From the NCBI RefSeq assembly GCF_029784135.1, contig NC_073745.1, positions 59,984,784-60,048,783 of the forward strand: a DNA stretch of 64,000 nucleotides. The letters are read 5' to 3'. The DNA is from Toxorhynchites rutilus septentrionalis. Its lineage: Eukaryota > Arthropoda > Insecta > Diptera > Culicidae. Positions 11,408-23,654 of the stretch are shown piece by piece. Below the pieces are notes generated by a model that saw only the letters and a program-made list of their open reading frames with translations, searched no databases and was not told where the DNA came from. Numbering within the stretch: position 1 is the first letter of the stretch; the number at the start of each line of letters is the position of its first letter. Position numbers and translations under genes: made by a program.

Positions 11408-12073
11408 AGAAGATACAGGAGGTTCGAAACCAATAATTTTAGCATTACGTAATTTGTATTTCGCGTCTTAATCGGATTGAAAAAAATAAAGCTTTCCATG
11501 AGCATATGGTGCTTTCCTAATTAACAGTAAACTTGAAACTTGTAAATTTCTTGTATTGGAACAGAATGAATGTCCAGTTCTCAACGATATTTGTGTTTTG
11601 AGACATGTCAATCAACACGTCCAACGACACTTTTTGTATTTCTCGATATATGATATACCATTCTAGCACCCTCTCAGAACTAATTGAAACTTTGTGGATG
11701 TGGATACGGATTCAATGTAAATACTATCTTCTGCAGTAGGCGAAACTTTCATTGCACTCGTTTTATAATTTGAGTTATAGTTCTTTAGCGTAATTCTTTA
11801 AACTTTAAGCTTAAAGTTGTTAAAAATTGAAGTATTTTGCTGATTCAGTTCTACTTCTGTAACAATAAAGAAAAAATCCTTCATGGTTTTATGAAACTCC
11901 ACGGAGTAATTATTTTAGTGTTACCGTAGAAACATTCTCCGCTTCGTAACGTAATTGCTGAACACTTTGTCTGACCGTTACCGTAGCAACCTTCAACGCC
12001 TTCTATGGCTGATGAAGTTTTGGCTGCCACTGTTTTTCAATCGCAATAATCTATCTATCTACCTATCTAATCC

Positions 12074-12076
<3 letters not shown>

Positions 12077-12134
<58 letters not shown>
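12077..12134. repeat. (TA)n microsatellite, insertion target of the errantivirus
   Basis: A pure alternating TA run directly precedes TGTATA (12135-12140) and the errantivirus LTR end. Errantiviruses prefer YRYRYR targets such as TATATA or TACATA, so this run is a natural landing site. Confidence 0.95.
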
Positions 12135-12139
<5 letters not shown>

Positions 12140-12140
12140 A

Positions 12141-12637
12141 AATTAACACTTTGGTTATATGAATTTCATAAAAAAACAAGTTTATTTCTCCTCAAACTTT
12201 ACAACACTACGAACTTAACATAAAACCTTTTGATTTCAAATTTTATCTTAGACTGAGGTCTCCTCCTCAATTCTATCCCTTTTTATTAATATTTATCCTG
12301 AGCTAGCAAATTCCAACTATCGTACGATATTCCTTGTTTATTTTGTCGATCGTCATTATTCATCCTCCGGCTGGTTGAAGTTTGTTTATTTATGCAATGT
12401 CTTTATCGTTGCCCTTGATGTTGTGGCCGAATTCTGCTGACCGCTGATTTGGTTGCGTTTGATGACTGTTGACTGTAGAACGTGAGAATGTTTACGCTTT
12501 GCGATTTCCCGATCGCTGATGGTGTTGACCTTGATGCTGTGTATTTCGCTAATCGGCTGACTAGGCTGGCTTGGAAGATTGTAGAACCAACCCTTTATGC
12601 TTGTTTGGCTCTGCATTGGGAGTTTGTGTTGATAACT
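12141..12637 (-). repeat. 3' LTR of the errantivirus
   Basis: On the minus strand the repeat begins AGTTATC directly after a polypurine run (GGGGGGAGA, 12638-12646) and ends TAATT at the TGTATA target. AGTTA/TAATT-type ends fit known gypsy-type LTRs. An AATAAA on the minus strand lies at 12282-12287. With only one LTR present, the length of about 497 bp rests on these end motifs. The env frame runs into the LTR, as in some relatives. Confidence 0.75.
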
Positions 12638-14223
12638 TCTCCCCCCTAAGGAAAGATTCGTCCGGAATCTTCTGGTTTTGAGAATTTTCTGGTTTGTAAG
12701 AATGATACAATGTTGGTAATAGCTTTCTATTATCTAGATTTACTTCAATTGTTGTTGGTTTATTCTTTTTCAGTGATAAAATTATCCAGACTCCTAGGCT
12801 ACACGACATTATAAAAAGTAACGAAAATCCTCCAATAGTAGTATTTCTGAACATTGTTTGATTGTTTTTGACTTTATTGATATGTTCTCGGTTCTCAATG
12901 TTTAATTTGTGTAGCTGAATAATATCAGGTTTTTTCAGAATGGTTGTTTCATTGATAATTATTCCAATAGTTGGAATAAGGCTTGTTTCATCATAACCTG
13001 TTGTCTTTTCTGTATCATATTGTTCATTATTGATAGTAATTATACAGTCTTGAAAACTCATGAGGATCGTGCCTGTCACTGTTCTGACTGCTGATTCGCA
13101 GCTGGAGTTAAGTGTTATTGGTTTTTCACTAGCAATGTGTTTGTATTTATTTGTTTTATCTGCAGAGGTTCTTGAATATCGGCTTGAATTGGCAAGAAGC
13201 GTTACGTCCTTGAAGCATATTGTGAATACATCCATCTTTCGTGATATCAATTAGAGAGTGTTTTTGACAGATTCGGTAATTTTCTATTATTGGGCAGTGT
13301 AGTTTGATGACAAATGACGATGATTTGTTTGTAATAGCGATGCAGTAGTTTGATATTACCGTACGATTGTTGTTAGTAATACTTTCGTAATTAACATAAT
13401 CATAAACTCCTGGTGAAAAGATTGGTATTTTAATGATAAAAAATATTTTTGAATTATTATGAAATACTTCAATATCTAAAAATTCATAAATCTGATCTAT
13501 ATGAGATATTGTTATATTTTGCCCTACTAGTTTTTCCAAAGCAAAGTGTGTTTCATTAACATTCAAAATATCTTTTGATAAGATTCCGATTTTTGCGAAT
13601 TGAACAGATTCAAATATGTCTCTTATTTTTCTATCTAAAAGCTCTATGTTAAATAATGTATCATGGACGTGTTGTTTAATTTGAATATCTCTGTTATTGT
13701 TATCAATATCATTAAATTTAGATAGCTTTCTGAGAACTTTTGATTGTTGATCGTTTATTTGTTCAATTATCAAGTTGATTCTGTTTTCAAATTCATGATT
13801 TATTTTTATTTGCCTCTCATTATTCCCAACAAGTTCATTTATTTTATTTCTTGTCTGGTCGAATGTTTGCATTATGTTGTTTAGGTCATTGTTGTCCAAA
13901 TTTCCAGTAATTGATTTAATTATGCTTCCTAAAGGGTTCAAAATTCCTCGCTTGGAGCGTTTTATTGGTTTCAGTCTGTAATATGATTCTAAGAGGCTTG
14001 TCATTCGAGCGTCTAGAACGTCATTGTATTCAGTAGTTAAGTCATTTAATTTGAGAAGCTTCGAAGTAGTTTGCAATATCTTTATGTTACTTTGAAATTT
14101 CTCTACGTCTATTCCGTGGATGTGCAGGTGATAAGTTGTCACTATTTTCGCCTCTCTCTCCTTGAATGCTATTATTCCCGAGTGTCTTGATAGGTCCGTA
14201 ATAGATATTGTTGCCATTGTCAT
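12561..14223 (-). pseudogene. Errantivirus env (fusion glycoprotein), frameshifted
   Basis: Two overlapping minus-strand frames (14223-13156 and 13250-12561) together cover an env of the Baculo_F/gypsy Env family. The first frame has a furin-type site RSKR at residues 89-92 followed by a hydrophobic GILNPLGS-type fusion segment, then a long helical region and several N-glycosylation sequons. The second frame carries cysteines, more sequons, one transmembrane helix (residues about 140-160) and a cytoplasmic tail. The change of frame lies within the overlap, about 13160-13190, and fits a small indel. Such proteins let some errantiviruses pass between cells; this copy is broken. The first ATG lacks an obvious strong signal peptide, so the true start, normally reached by splicing, is unclear. 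Confidence 0.88.
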
Positions 14224-14502
14224 CTGAATGTACCTAAAACGAGATAATAATTTGGTTATTCAAATCTGTTTTATTCTTTGGAAATCCTGCAGAAATCCTT
14301 GCGTTCGCTCCAGTGAACCTAAAAAGAAACTGTATTATTAAGAGTAAATAAATCTTAACCTTATTTTCTAATTTTAAATAGTTCAATTCACATAAATATA
14401 GGTCGTGTCTCTATGTTTGTCTGAGTCTTTTTATTTTGGATTTGTGTAGTTTTCTGTTTCTTGTGTCTTCGAATGTCTTTGTCCTGTCCCTGGAAACTGT
14501 AT

Positions 14503-17500
14503 TTATTTTAAACGGTTATTTTGTTTTGCTCTTAATACCTTGTCTAGCAACATACACTGTGTCATTAGGGCAGAGACTCGGTTCAGTTTCTCGATTTTTA
14601 TTATGATACTCATTATCTCTTTTTTGTTTTTTTTTTTGAGGCGAGTAATCGCTTCGTCATAAATATTATTTCTATTGCTAATAATGTCGTCAATATTTAA
14701 TGGTCTTTCGTCTCCTTCCTTGATGCCGAAAAATATTTCAACAGGTTTTAAATTTGTGCTGGAATGAATTGTCTTATTGTAGTGAGCCAGAGAAATTTTA
14801 AATATTTCTTTTTTGCTAACATTATCATGCTTGTCCTGGATACACCGGTATATTTCGCTTAATGTTGAATGAAATCTTTCAACAGTTCCGTTCATTTCAC
14901 TTTTATTTGATGCTGTGAAATACATATTTGTGCCGAGATCTAAGAGCATACCTCTTATTTCTGCAGACTTTAGTGAAGGTTCATTGTCACACACAATTAG
15001 TTTTGGACATCCGTATGTTGTTATTAGTTTTATGATACCTCCCTTGACATCTGGTATTGATCGTGATTTTATTGAGAATAACATACCGAATTTCGACAAT
15101 TTATCGACAGCTGTTATGAAAATGTTAGGTTGAGAAATAAACATGTCTACATGAAGAATGTCCATAGGTTTTTTGGGTATAGGTGTTTGTGCGTAAATTA
15201 TTTTATATGGGTGTCGCTCATATTTAGCTTTTTGGCATATTTCGCAAATTAAAATGAATCGTCGAAGTGTCTTTTTCATATTAGGAAAATAATAGTTTCT
15301 TTTTATTTCAGCAAGATTTTCTTCAATTCCTCTATGAGCTCTGGAATGAACTGTTTCAATTACTTCATTTTGTTCATCAGAATCTCTTAAGTCAACCAGT
15401 ATTTTCTGAGAAATGAAAATTTTGAATGCTTTCACTCTACTAAAATAATTTTTATATACGATTTGAACAGTGTTTATCAATCTTTCTGGGCAATAAATAC
15501 AGTTTGTACGAGAGAAGTCAATTTATGTTTTGAAAATTCTTATCAGTAGAGGAACACCAAATGTAAGTTTGGTTATTGTATGCCGGAATACTTTTGGGAA
15601 AATTTGTTCAAATTTTTCTTCTTCATTTTGACCGATTTTTAGAATAATTTGATTAGAAAAAGAATTCACAGGTTTTTCTGTACATGAAATGTACTCTGTG
15701 TCATCTGTGTCAGCTGAGTGCTGTGTAGCTGCACAGGATGTTTCGTCTCCACTATTTTCTTGTATTTCTTCTTCATGCAAATTAGCTTCTAGAGGAATGC
15801 GTGATAATCCGTCTGCAACACTATTTAGTTTACCGGCTTTATATTGAATGTCGTAGGAGTAATCCATCAAAGCGATCATCCATTTAGCTATTTTAGTTGA
15901 TGGATCTTTCAGATTCATGGCACCTGTTAATGGTTTATGATCTGTGAATAAAGTGAATTTTTTACCTAAAAGGTAAGGTCGAAAGTATTTTGTTGCCCAA
16001 TAAATGGCTAGTAATTCTTTTTCTATTGTTGAATATTTTTCTTCGCTTTTGTTTAATGTTCTCGAAGCAAAAGCAACAGGTCTATCTTTTCCTATTGGCC
16101 CTTGTGATAGAACTGCGCCAATAGCATATTTTGATGCGTCTGTCGTGAGGTTGAATGTTTTATTGAAATCAGGGTATTGCAGTACAGAAGAACTGGTCAA
16201 TATTTGTTTACATTTTTCGAAAGATTCTAAAAATTGCTCTGTATGAATAATTTTTTCGCCTTTTCTTAAACATTTTGATAAAGGCTTCGTTAAACGACTA
16301 AAGTCTTTGATAAATCTTCTATAATAACCCAATGTTCCTAAGAATGATTTTATATCTTTTTCTGTTATTGGAACTGGCCAATTTATTATAGCATTAATTT
16401 TTTCTGGATTAGGTTTTACTCCTTATTCATCAACAATGTGTCCTAGGAACGCAACCTGTTTTTGTAAAAAATCACTTTTATCTAATTGTACCTTTAAATT
16501 TGCTTTTTCAAGTGCATTTAAAACTCTACTTAGGTTATTGTAGTGTTCTTGTAGACCTGTGCTAAAAATGATTATGTCGTCCATATAGACAAGACATATC
16601 GTGCCAACTAGACCTCTAAGCACAGAGTTCATAAGTCTTTGAAACGTTGCTGGGGCATTCTTAAGTCCGAATGGCATCCGCAAATATTCGTAATGTCCGT
16701 CGTCAGTTGAAAAAGCAGTTTTTTCAATGTCCTTCGCATTCATTCCAATCTGGTGAAAACCAGAGGCAAGATCTAATGTAGTAAAATAGGTGCTTCTACC
16801 TAATTTGTCAAGAATGTCAGTTATGTTTGGAATTGGAAACTTGTCGTCTATAGTTTTTGAGTTTAATTTTCTATAATCCACAACAATTCTCCATTTTTGT
16901 TGACTTGAAGCATCTTTTTTCTTGGGTACAACCCAAATCGGAGAATTCCAAGGAGACTTGGAGACTTCATTCAACATTTTTTGAATTTGGTTAGAAACTT
17001 CTTCTTTATGGCAATGTGGATAACGGTAACTTTTCTGATAAACAGGTAATTCATCTTTCGTATAAATTGAATGTTTCATTTCTGTGGTATTGGAAAGTGG
17101 TTCGCCTTCGAGATGGAACACTGATTGATATTCATTAATTACTTTAAGTAAACTAGGTTTTTCTTCAGAATTCAGATGATCTAATCTTAGTTGATCGATT
17201 AATTTTCTATATCTTTTACTGTTGGTAAAAATATCAGAATTATTTATTTCTTGGTATGTTTCATATTGTTCGAAATTGTTACATTCTACTTCAAATGGGG
17301 AATCCAAACTGAATAATTGGGATGTTTTCGATTTATTCTCGATTGCTATGAAAGCTTTGTGATTTTGGGCTTGGTATAATCCAGAGCAAATGGTTAATTT
17401 TGGTAAAATGTCAAGATCATGTTCTATTAAAAAATCTCCATTTTCTATTGAAACTGGAATTTCTATATTCGAAATTGATTGACTTGGTATTTCTTTTGAA

Positions 17501-17871
17501 ATTATTTCAGGGTATTTTTTATATAATTTGAATGTTTCTCCTGCAATTTTTAAAACATTATTCCTTGTATCAATGACTGCACCTAGTTCTTGTAGTGTCT
17601 CGTAGCCAATGAGGCCATCGAAAAATTTATGAAATTCAAATACATGGAAAACAAAATGTTTTTGAGTAATCTCAGGAAACAGATTAAATTTTACGAAACT
17701 GTCGATCAAATGTTTGCCTGCGATGTTTGAAATGATTGCTGGAGTTGTTAGTTTGCTTGGTGTTTTGACCACTCTAGGGCTCAAATAATTTTTATTAGCA
17801 CCTGTATCGATTAATAGTTTTAAATCGAATCCTTTATTAGTCTGACGTCTTAGATAAGGGATAAAATTCAT
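14503..17871 (-). pseudogene. Errantivirus pol: protease, RT, RNase H, integrase, with two in-frame stops
   Basis: One continuous minus-strand frame runs through three open segments (17871-16423, 16332-15523, 15480-14503). The protease has DTG at residues 22-24. The RT contains LDLASGFHQ and the catalytic YMDD (residues 429-432). RNase H shows TTDAS, KELLAI, FTDHKPL and ADGLSR. The integrase has an HHCC zinc motif and a D,D,E core (HVDMF, CDNEPS, MNGTVERF). TAA stops fall at about 16423 and 15523 without any frame change, so these are point mutations, not shifts. The ATG overlaps the gag stop by ATGA, which fits gag-pol expression by frameshifting or restart. All catalytic residues I can check are retained despite the stops. 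Confidence 0.93.
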
Positions 17872-18129
17872 GTTTTGGGTTTTGTCCCGAGGACTATCTG
17901 AAAATTTAGATGATCTGATACTTCATTGTTTTCTTCAAGTGGTTTTGAATCAAGCGATTTTAATTCAGGTTGTTCAGTTTTTTCAACAAGTTGTTCATAG
18001 TCTCTATTGGGATTATAATATTGATCGATTGGATAATAATAATAGGGATTATAAGAGTGTTCATAATAATCTCCTGTAGCTTGTGATTCTTCTATATGAA
18101 ACTGTGGGTTATAATTTTGATGTAGAGGT
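17868..18129 (-). pseudogene. Errantivirus gag, C-terminal remnant
   Basis: The last roughly 87 codons of a frame ending TGA at 17868-17870 precede pol and overlap it by 4 nt. They are rich in Tyr, Asn, Pro and Glu and have no zinc knuckle, as is common in errantivirus Gag tails. Upstream codons up to 18203 belong to the inserted MITE and not to gag. The rest of gag is missing. Confidence 0.7.
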
Positions 18130-18868
18130 TTAAGGGGGTATTCTAGTCTAGAAATCTGAAAAAATCGAAATTTTTTTTTACCATATTTCTGTAGTTTAGG
18201 CATTCAAGAATATACTCTAGAAAGGACTTATCGAAAATCCTATTATTTACCTAGTTAGAGCCATCTTAGTGATGTGGTATCTAACCTGTTACGGCCATCA
18301 CAATGAACTTCAAACGCGTTTCTCTCGGAACTAGTTTTTTTCTAACTGGCGTACACGATATCTCAAGTTCTACTGAACCGATTTATGTCAAATTTATATG
18401 AAAATAATCTGCATACATCTCTCTATCGCATGAACCAATAAAAAATTATAACTTTTTAATTTTACTATTTTTAAAAAATCGGTAAACGCAAAAAAAACGT
18501 TTTAAACAGCATTTTTGTTTTCAAACGGCCGCCATTTTGTTAAAACCCATGTTTTTGACTTGTCCGAGGTTCATGCCATAGCGACATCTTTACTGATTCA
18601 GAATCTGTTCGATTTTTTTGTTTCAGATAACCAGAAGGACTGGAATCGTGTACGCCATGGCACAACTTTTTTTTGAACACCCTCACTTCACCAGCATGTA
18701 ACTATTCTAATTATGAATATTTTTTTTCCGTCCTATTTTTGTTTTATTGTTGAAAGATAGATAAACGAATAATGATATAATGGATAGTAAAAATATTCTT
18801 TGTTTTATTTTTACGGAGTTCGAAAAAACGTCCGAAATTCGTGTCTCTACACTAGAATACCCCCTTAA
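18130..18868. mobile_element. MITE with TTAA target duplication, joined to errantivirus gag
   Basis: TTAA at 18130-18133 and 18865-18868 flank perfect 14-bp inverted ends (gggggtattctagt and its complement). The 739-bp body has no reading frame of note. TTAA target choice is typical of piggyBac-type transposases, so mobilisation by such an enzyme is inferred. A diverged relative of its interior lies at about 27215-27570. Confidence 0.85.
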
Positions 18869-18942
18869 ATATAAAAGATAGAGCAAAAAACTGGTTTTTT
18901 TCATACCTAACGCAGCTTAGATAGAATACAACTTTATGAAAG

Positions 18943-19905
18943 ATCTTTATTCTCTAGACAAAAACTGTCTTCGACAAAGTTGTTACATATGATAAGGCGC
19001 TCATTTTCATGTCATCAAAAAAAGGGTGACTAAAATTTTCGATGAAATAAAAAATCTAACTTTCTTATCTTAATAGATAGAGGCAAACATAGTTCGACAA
19101 TGTTGTAGCCTCAATTCTTTTCGGAAACTTTGTAGAACAAAGCTTTTTTTATCTTTTGATATAATCGATTTAGCGCTTTTTTTTATGTTGCATTAGAGTG
19201 AACATGCTAAACGGGTTTTTTTTTTGCTTTAATTTTCACATTTCAAATTCTACATCAAAACTGTCTTTGTACGACTTTTAGTGCTCATCAATATCAACAT
19301 TTTTCGATGCAGGACTTGTCAAAATCTTAATCCTACCCAAAGTTGTTGATGGGTTTTTACCCGAAAACTCATGATTTCAATCTTAATCTACTCAAACACA
19401 AAAATAACATAGTTTTGAAAATCACACATCATGTAGAGTAAAATATGCTCTTTCAAATTCTGCCAATAAATTTTGCTTATGTTTGCCCCAGATAGAATGA
19501 CAAACATTTGAAGAGAGCGTATTTTTTGGGAAGAAATATCAATAACTTTAAGTGAAGTAGAAATATTGACGTGTTCTGCATCGCAAAATATTTGTATTAG
19601 CAAGTTCTAAAAGTCTTTCTAAAACAAGTTGTATGTAGAATTTGAAATATAAAATCTGAGCAAACAGTTTTTTTCATGGTGACCCTAATGTAACTTAAAA
19701 AAAGCGCTATATCGGTCATCTCAAGAGATAGAAAAAAATTTGTTCCACAAAGATGTCTCCAATAACTAGAACTACAACATTGTCGAACTAGGTTTACCTC
19801 TATCTCTGAAGATAAGAATGTTATATTTTATATTTCATCGACAATTTTGGTCTCTATCATATGTAACAACTTTGTCTAAAACAGTTTGTGTCTAGAGAAT
19901 AACTG
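18943..19905. repeat. Foldback element (long inverted repeat)
   Basis: Two arms of about 460 bp face each other around 19425. For example ttattctctagac at 18951-18963 returns as its complement near 19891-19903, and ttgttacatatgat near 18980 returns near 19858. Identity falls toward the centre. No coding frame is credible. Parts of the same family (acaactttgtc, tctagaaaataactgtc, caccattgtgca) recur at 61204-61345. A separate A+T hairpin follows at about 20028-20068. Confidence 0.8.
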
Positions 19906-20140
19906 TCGAGCTCTAAATGTTAATTTCCACTTAAATGCATTTCTTGGACCATTGTGCATTGGAGTAAAAAGGTAATAAATTGACGGGGCCAGGTCTAGAG
20001 AATACGGAGGGTAAAGTATCTGTAAAAAAATAAAATTTAAAAGATATTTCTTTTAAATTTTATTTTAGAGGTTTAATAAAAATTTGTGGTTCAGTAAAAT
20101 GAAGACACATTACGAGGCCAAGTTGAACTAAAGCCAAATG

Positions 20141-23100
20141 ATTTTTTTTTTTATAAATTCGTTTATTTTTACAGGCTCAGTTACATAAGTTTAAAGGAGC
20201 CGAAATCTTAAATATATTTTTAAAACAATATATATATATGAACAATTTTCTTAAATCTATGGTTAGTAATGTGGGAAACCGATTACTCGCGGTGGACTCG
20301 AGATTAGAAGGGTGACATATTTTTCTCAGGAAAAGGATGGGGTATAAGGAAATTATTACAATGTTGATAATCACACACACTCAATTCTTAAATCTATTCG
20401 TACATCTATTGTGAATTTACATTTCATTCTCCTGTTTATAGCAAGCGGACCAATTACTCACAAAGGAAGAAATGGGTATAAGGATATAAGGATAATCACA
20501 CACGAACATCGATAGATTTAAGGAAAACATATATTTAGGACATGTAATCAAGGTCTAACCGAGCCAACACATCTCTCACCGGCACATTGGGCTGCCTTCC
20601 TCTAGCCCGAAGGGAGTTCTCTAAATTCGATCTGGCAACAAGATACACCTCACACGACCAAACAACGTGTTCGATGTCGTGGTAACCTCGGCCACAAACG
20701 CAGATATTGCTGCCGGCCAGATTGAAACGAAAGAGTAGCGCGTCTAACGAACAGTGATTGGACATGAGTCGGGAGAAGGTGCGAATAAAGTCCCGACTCA
20801 AGTCCAGACTTTTGAACCATGGTTTGAGGCTAACCTTAGGGATAATCGAGTGAAGCCACCGGCCCAATTCATCTTCGTTCCATTTGCGTTGCCAGTTAGC
20901 GATGGTATTTTTACGGACTAAAGAGTAAAATTCATTGAAAGCGATTTGACGCTGATAAATATCGCCTTCAATCGCACCTACCTTTGCTAATGAGTCAGCC
21001 CTCTCATTACCCGGAATTGAGCAATGAGAAGGGACCCACACAAAGGTAATGACATAACAGCGTCTGGATAAAGCACTCAAAATTTCTCGTATTCTCTCAA
21101 GGAAGTACGGCGAGTGCTTTTCCGGCCTCACTGAACGGATAGCTTCGACAGAGCTAAGACTATCCGTTACAATGTAATAGTGTTCAACAGGTCGTGAGGC
21201 GACGCTGTCCAGCGCCCAGTATATCGCTGCCAATTCAGCAATATACACTGAGCAAGGAAACTGAAGACTATGGGAGGTGCTGAAAATTTTGTTGAACACT
21301 CCAAATCCTGTGAACTCGTTCATAGTGGACCCATCAGTAAAGTACATATTATCACAATTGATACCCCCATACTTTGCATCGAAGATCGTTGGAGCGATCC
21401 TCGATCGTTGATAATCTGAATATTCATGGATATCTTGCTTCATGGACAGATCAAAATGTACAGAGGAATTGATGTAGTCAGGGAAACAAACACGGTTGGG
21501 AATATACGAAGAAGGATCAACCTGCATGGAGATGAATTCATGATATGGGCTCATGAATCCAGAGTGAGAATTTAGCTCGATCAGCCGCTCAAAATTTCCG
21601 ATCACCAACAGGTTCATGACCTTACACCGGATGAAGAACCGAAGAGATAATAAATTGAAGCGATCTTTTAATGGGAGTACGCCTGCCAAAACCTCGAGGC
21701 TCATGGTATGCGTTGAGGGCATACATCCCAACGCAATACGGAGACAAAGATACTGAATTCGCTCGAGTTTAATGAGGTGTGTTTTGGCAGCTGATTGAAA
21801 ACAGAAACTGCCATACTCCATCACTGAGAGAATAGTAGTTCGATACAACATTATAAGATCTTCTGGGTGGGCTCCCAACCAGGTGCCGGTAATTGTACGG
21901 AGAAAGTTTATTCTTTGTTGACATTTTTTACTCAGATACCTAATATGGGCCCCCCAAGTACATTTGGAGTCGAACCAGACCCCAAGATACTTGAATGACA
22001 TAGCATGAGTGATCGGGTTACCCAAAAGTTGAAGCTTTGGTTTTGCTGGTCTATGCTTCCTAGAAAAAACCACCATCTCTGTTTTCTCCGTGGAGAATTC
22101 GATCCCTAGCCCAATGGCCCAGGTTGAAAAATTGTTCAAAGTATCTTGTAAGGGTCCTTGCAGGTCGGATTCGTTTGATCCTACGACAGACACCACTCCA
22201 TCATCTGCAAGTTGTCTTAGGCTGCAATTTTGTGTAAGGCAATTGTCGATGTCACTTACATAGAAGTTGTACAAAAGGGGGCTTAAACATGAGCCCTGGG
22301 GGAGGCCCATGTAAGAGACCCGACTTACTGCCGAATCTCCGTGAGAAAAGTTCAAATGTTTCTCACAAAGCAAGTTATATAACATATTATTCAATAGAGG
22401 CGGCAGACCCCGAGAGTGTAATTTGTCTGACAAAACCTCTATTGAAACAGAATCAAAGGCCCCCTTTATGTCCAAGAATACTGAAGCCATTTGTTTTTTT
22501 CCGGCGTAAGCCATTTGAATTTCTGAAGAAAGCAACGCAAGACAATCATTCGTCCCCTTGCCCCTGCGGAACCCATATTGTGTATCTGAGAGTAGGCCAT
22601 TCGTTTCAACCCATCGATCGAGGCGAAACAAGATCATTTTCTCCAACAATTTCCGTATACAAGACAGCATTGCTATTGGGCGGTACGAATTGAAGTCGGA
22701 CGCGGGTTTTCCGGGTTTTTGAATAGCTATAACTTGTACTTGTCTCCAATCATCCGGAACAATATTATGTTCCAGAAACCGATTGAATAAATTCAACAAG
22801 CGATGTTTCGCCACATCAGGGAGGTTTTTCAACAAGTTGAACTTAATTCTATCCGATCCCGGAGCAGAATTGTTACATGAAAGGAGAGCAAGAGAGAATT
22901 CTACCATCGAAATCAAGATCGCACCTATTTTGTGGTATATCTCGAACAATTTTTTGCACAGGAGCGGAATCAGGACAAACCTTCCGTGCAAAATTAAAAA
23001 TCCATCGATGTGAATATTCTTTGCTTTCATTTGTTGAAGAGCGATTTCTCATGTTTCGAGCCACTTTCCATAATTTTTTCATTGACGTTTCTCGTGACAA

Positions 23101-23650
23101 ACCTCCCACGAAATTTCGCCAATAAGCACGTTTTTTCCCTTTGATCAAGTTTTTAAATTGATTTTCAAGGTCCAAATACGATTGAAAATTTTCAATGGTT
23201 CCACGTTTCCGAAAAGCTTTGAATGCGTTCGATTTATCCTGATAAAGCTTGGAACGTTGGCTATCCCACCATGGATTGGGAGGCCTTCGACGAATAGTGG
23301 AGCCTGGGATGGGTTTCGTTTGAGCGCGAACCGCGCTGTCATAGATCAAACGAGAAAGGAAGTTATACTCCTCCAATGGAGGTAAACCATCTCTGGAATT
23401 GATGGCTAGAGCAATCGCGTCCGCATATTTTTTCCAGTCAATGTGTCTTGTGAGGTCGTATGCCATGTTTATAGATTCAGAAGAATTCGACCCAATGGTG
23501 ATGGAAATTTTGATTGGCAAGTGATCACTACCGTTGGGGTCCTGGATGCCAAATGATAATCGGCACAATTTGAATGCTAGCCACTGGTGTTGAGAACCCT
23601 GATAAAATATGTCCTGCGAGGTTTCACCCAGTGGAACAAACCAAACAAAA
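20141..23650 (-). mobile_element. I-type LINE, copy 1 (5'-truncated)
   Basis: On the minus strand the element runs from the end of an endonuclease domain, through RT and RNase H, to a 3' UTR and a poly(A) (T run at 20142-20152). RNase H after the RT and the RT box LADDGVVSVV point to the I clade or a relative. A near-identical copy in the other orientation lies at 28534-31395. The 5' edge near 23650 is approximate and I found no convincing target duplication. Confidence 0.85.
20535..23650 (-). pseudogene. I-type LINE copy 1 ORF2 (endonuclease end, RT, RNase H), frameshifted
   Basis: The upstream frame (to about 22905) contains the endonuclease C-terminus (NGSDHLPIKI) and the linker before the RT (PNPWWDSQRSKLYQ). 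The downstream frame (about 22905-20535) holds the RT (NSAPGSDRIKFNLLKN, FRRGKGTNDCLALL, GLPQGSCLSPLLYNF, LADDGVV) and RNase H (YFTDGST, AELAAIYWAL, TDSLSS, NERADSLAK). The two frames disconnect near 22905. Compared with copy 2, eight bases (ccgagttt) are missing there, which accounts for the frameshift. The C-terminal CCHC-like segment (CVCGRGYHDIEHVVW) is kept. The protein would nick DNA and copy its RNA at the target; this copy is inactive. Confidence 0.9.
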
Positions 23651-23654
23651 CAAA

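Larger units (their letters stand above)
8690..12076. other. Mostly single-copy A+T-rich DNA, no gene recognised
   Basis: Apart from a CAG run, one small MITE and one MITE fragment (listed separately) I see no family or RNA gene. The frame at 8716-8967 (plus, 83 aa) and that at 9130-9483 (minus, 117 aa) show no motif I recognise. A 16-bp direct repeat (cttgaagtatatgcaa) occurs at about 9259 and 9293. Around 9490-9520 a phrase resembling a Pol III B box (GGTTCGATTCTC) occurs without a matching A box, so I do not call a SINE there. Confidence 0.5.
12141..18129 (-). mobile_element. Errantivirus (gypsy-type endogenous insect retrovirus), 5'-truncated
   Basis: Read on the minus strand the order is gag remnant, pol (protease, RT, RNase H, integrase), env, then 3' LTR, the classic errantivirus layout. 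The 3' LTR abuts TGTATA in a TA run. The 5' LTR and most of gag are absent: at 18129 the sequence changes to a TTAA-flanked MITE, and the DNA beyond that belongs to a foldback element. Pol has two in-frame stops and env a frameshift, so the copy is dead. Codon use is strongly A+T-rich, unlike the BEL elements. Confidence 0.9.

Noticed and set aside
18130..18203. N-terminal extension of the gag frame to 18203
   Set aside because: These codons are in the inserted MITE, not in gag.
22289..22693. 134-residue plus-strand frame, with a similar minus-strand frame at 28889-29236
   Set aside because: Both are antisense to the RT of the I-type LINE copies and match each other only because the LINE copies do.
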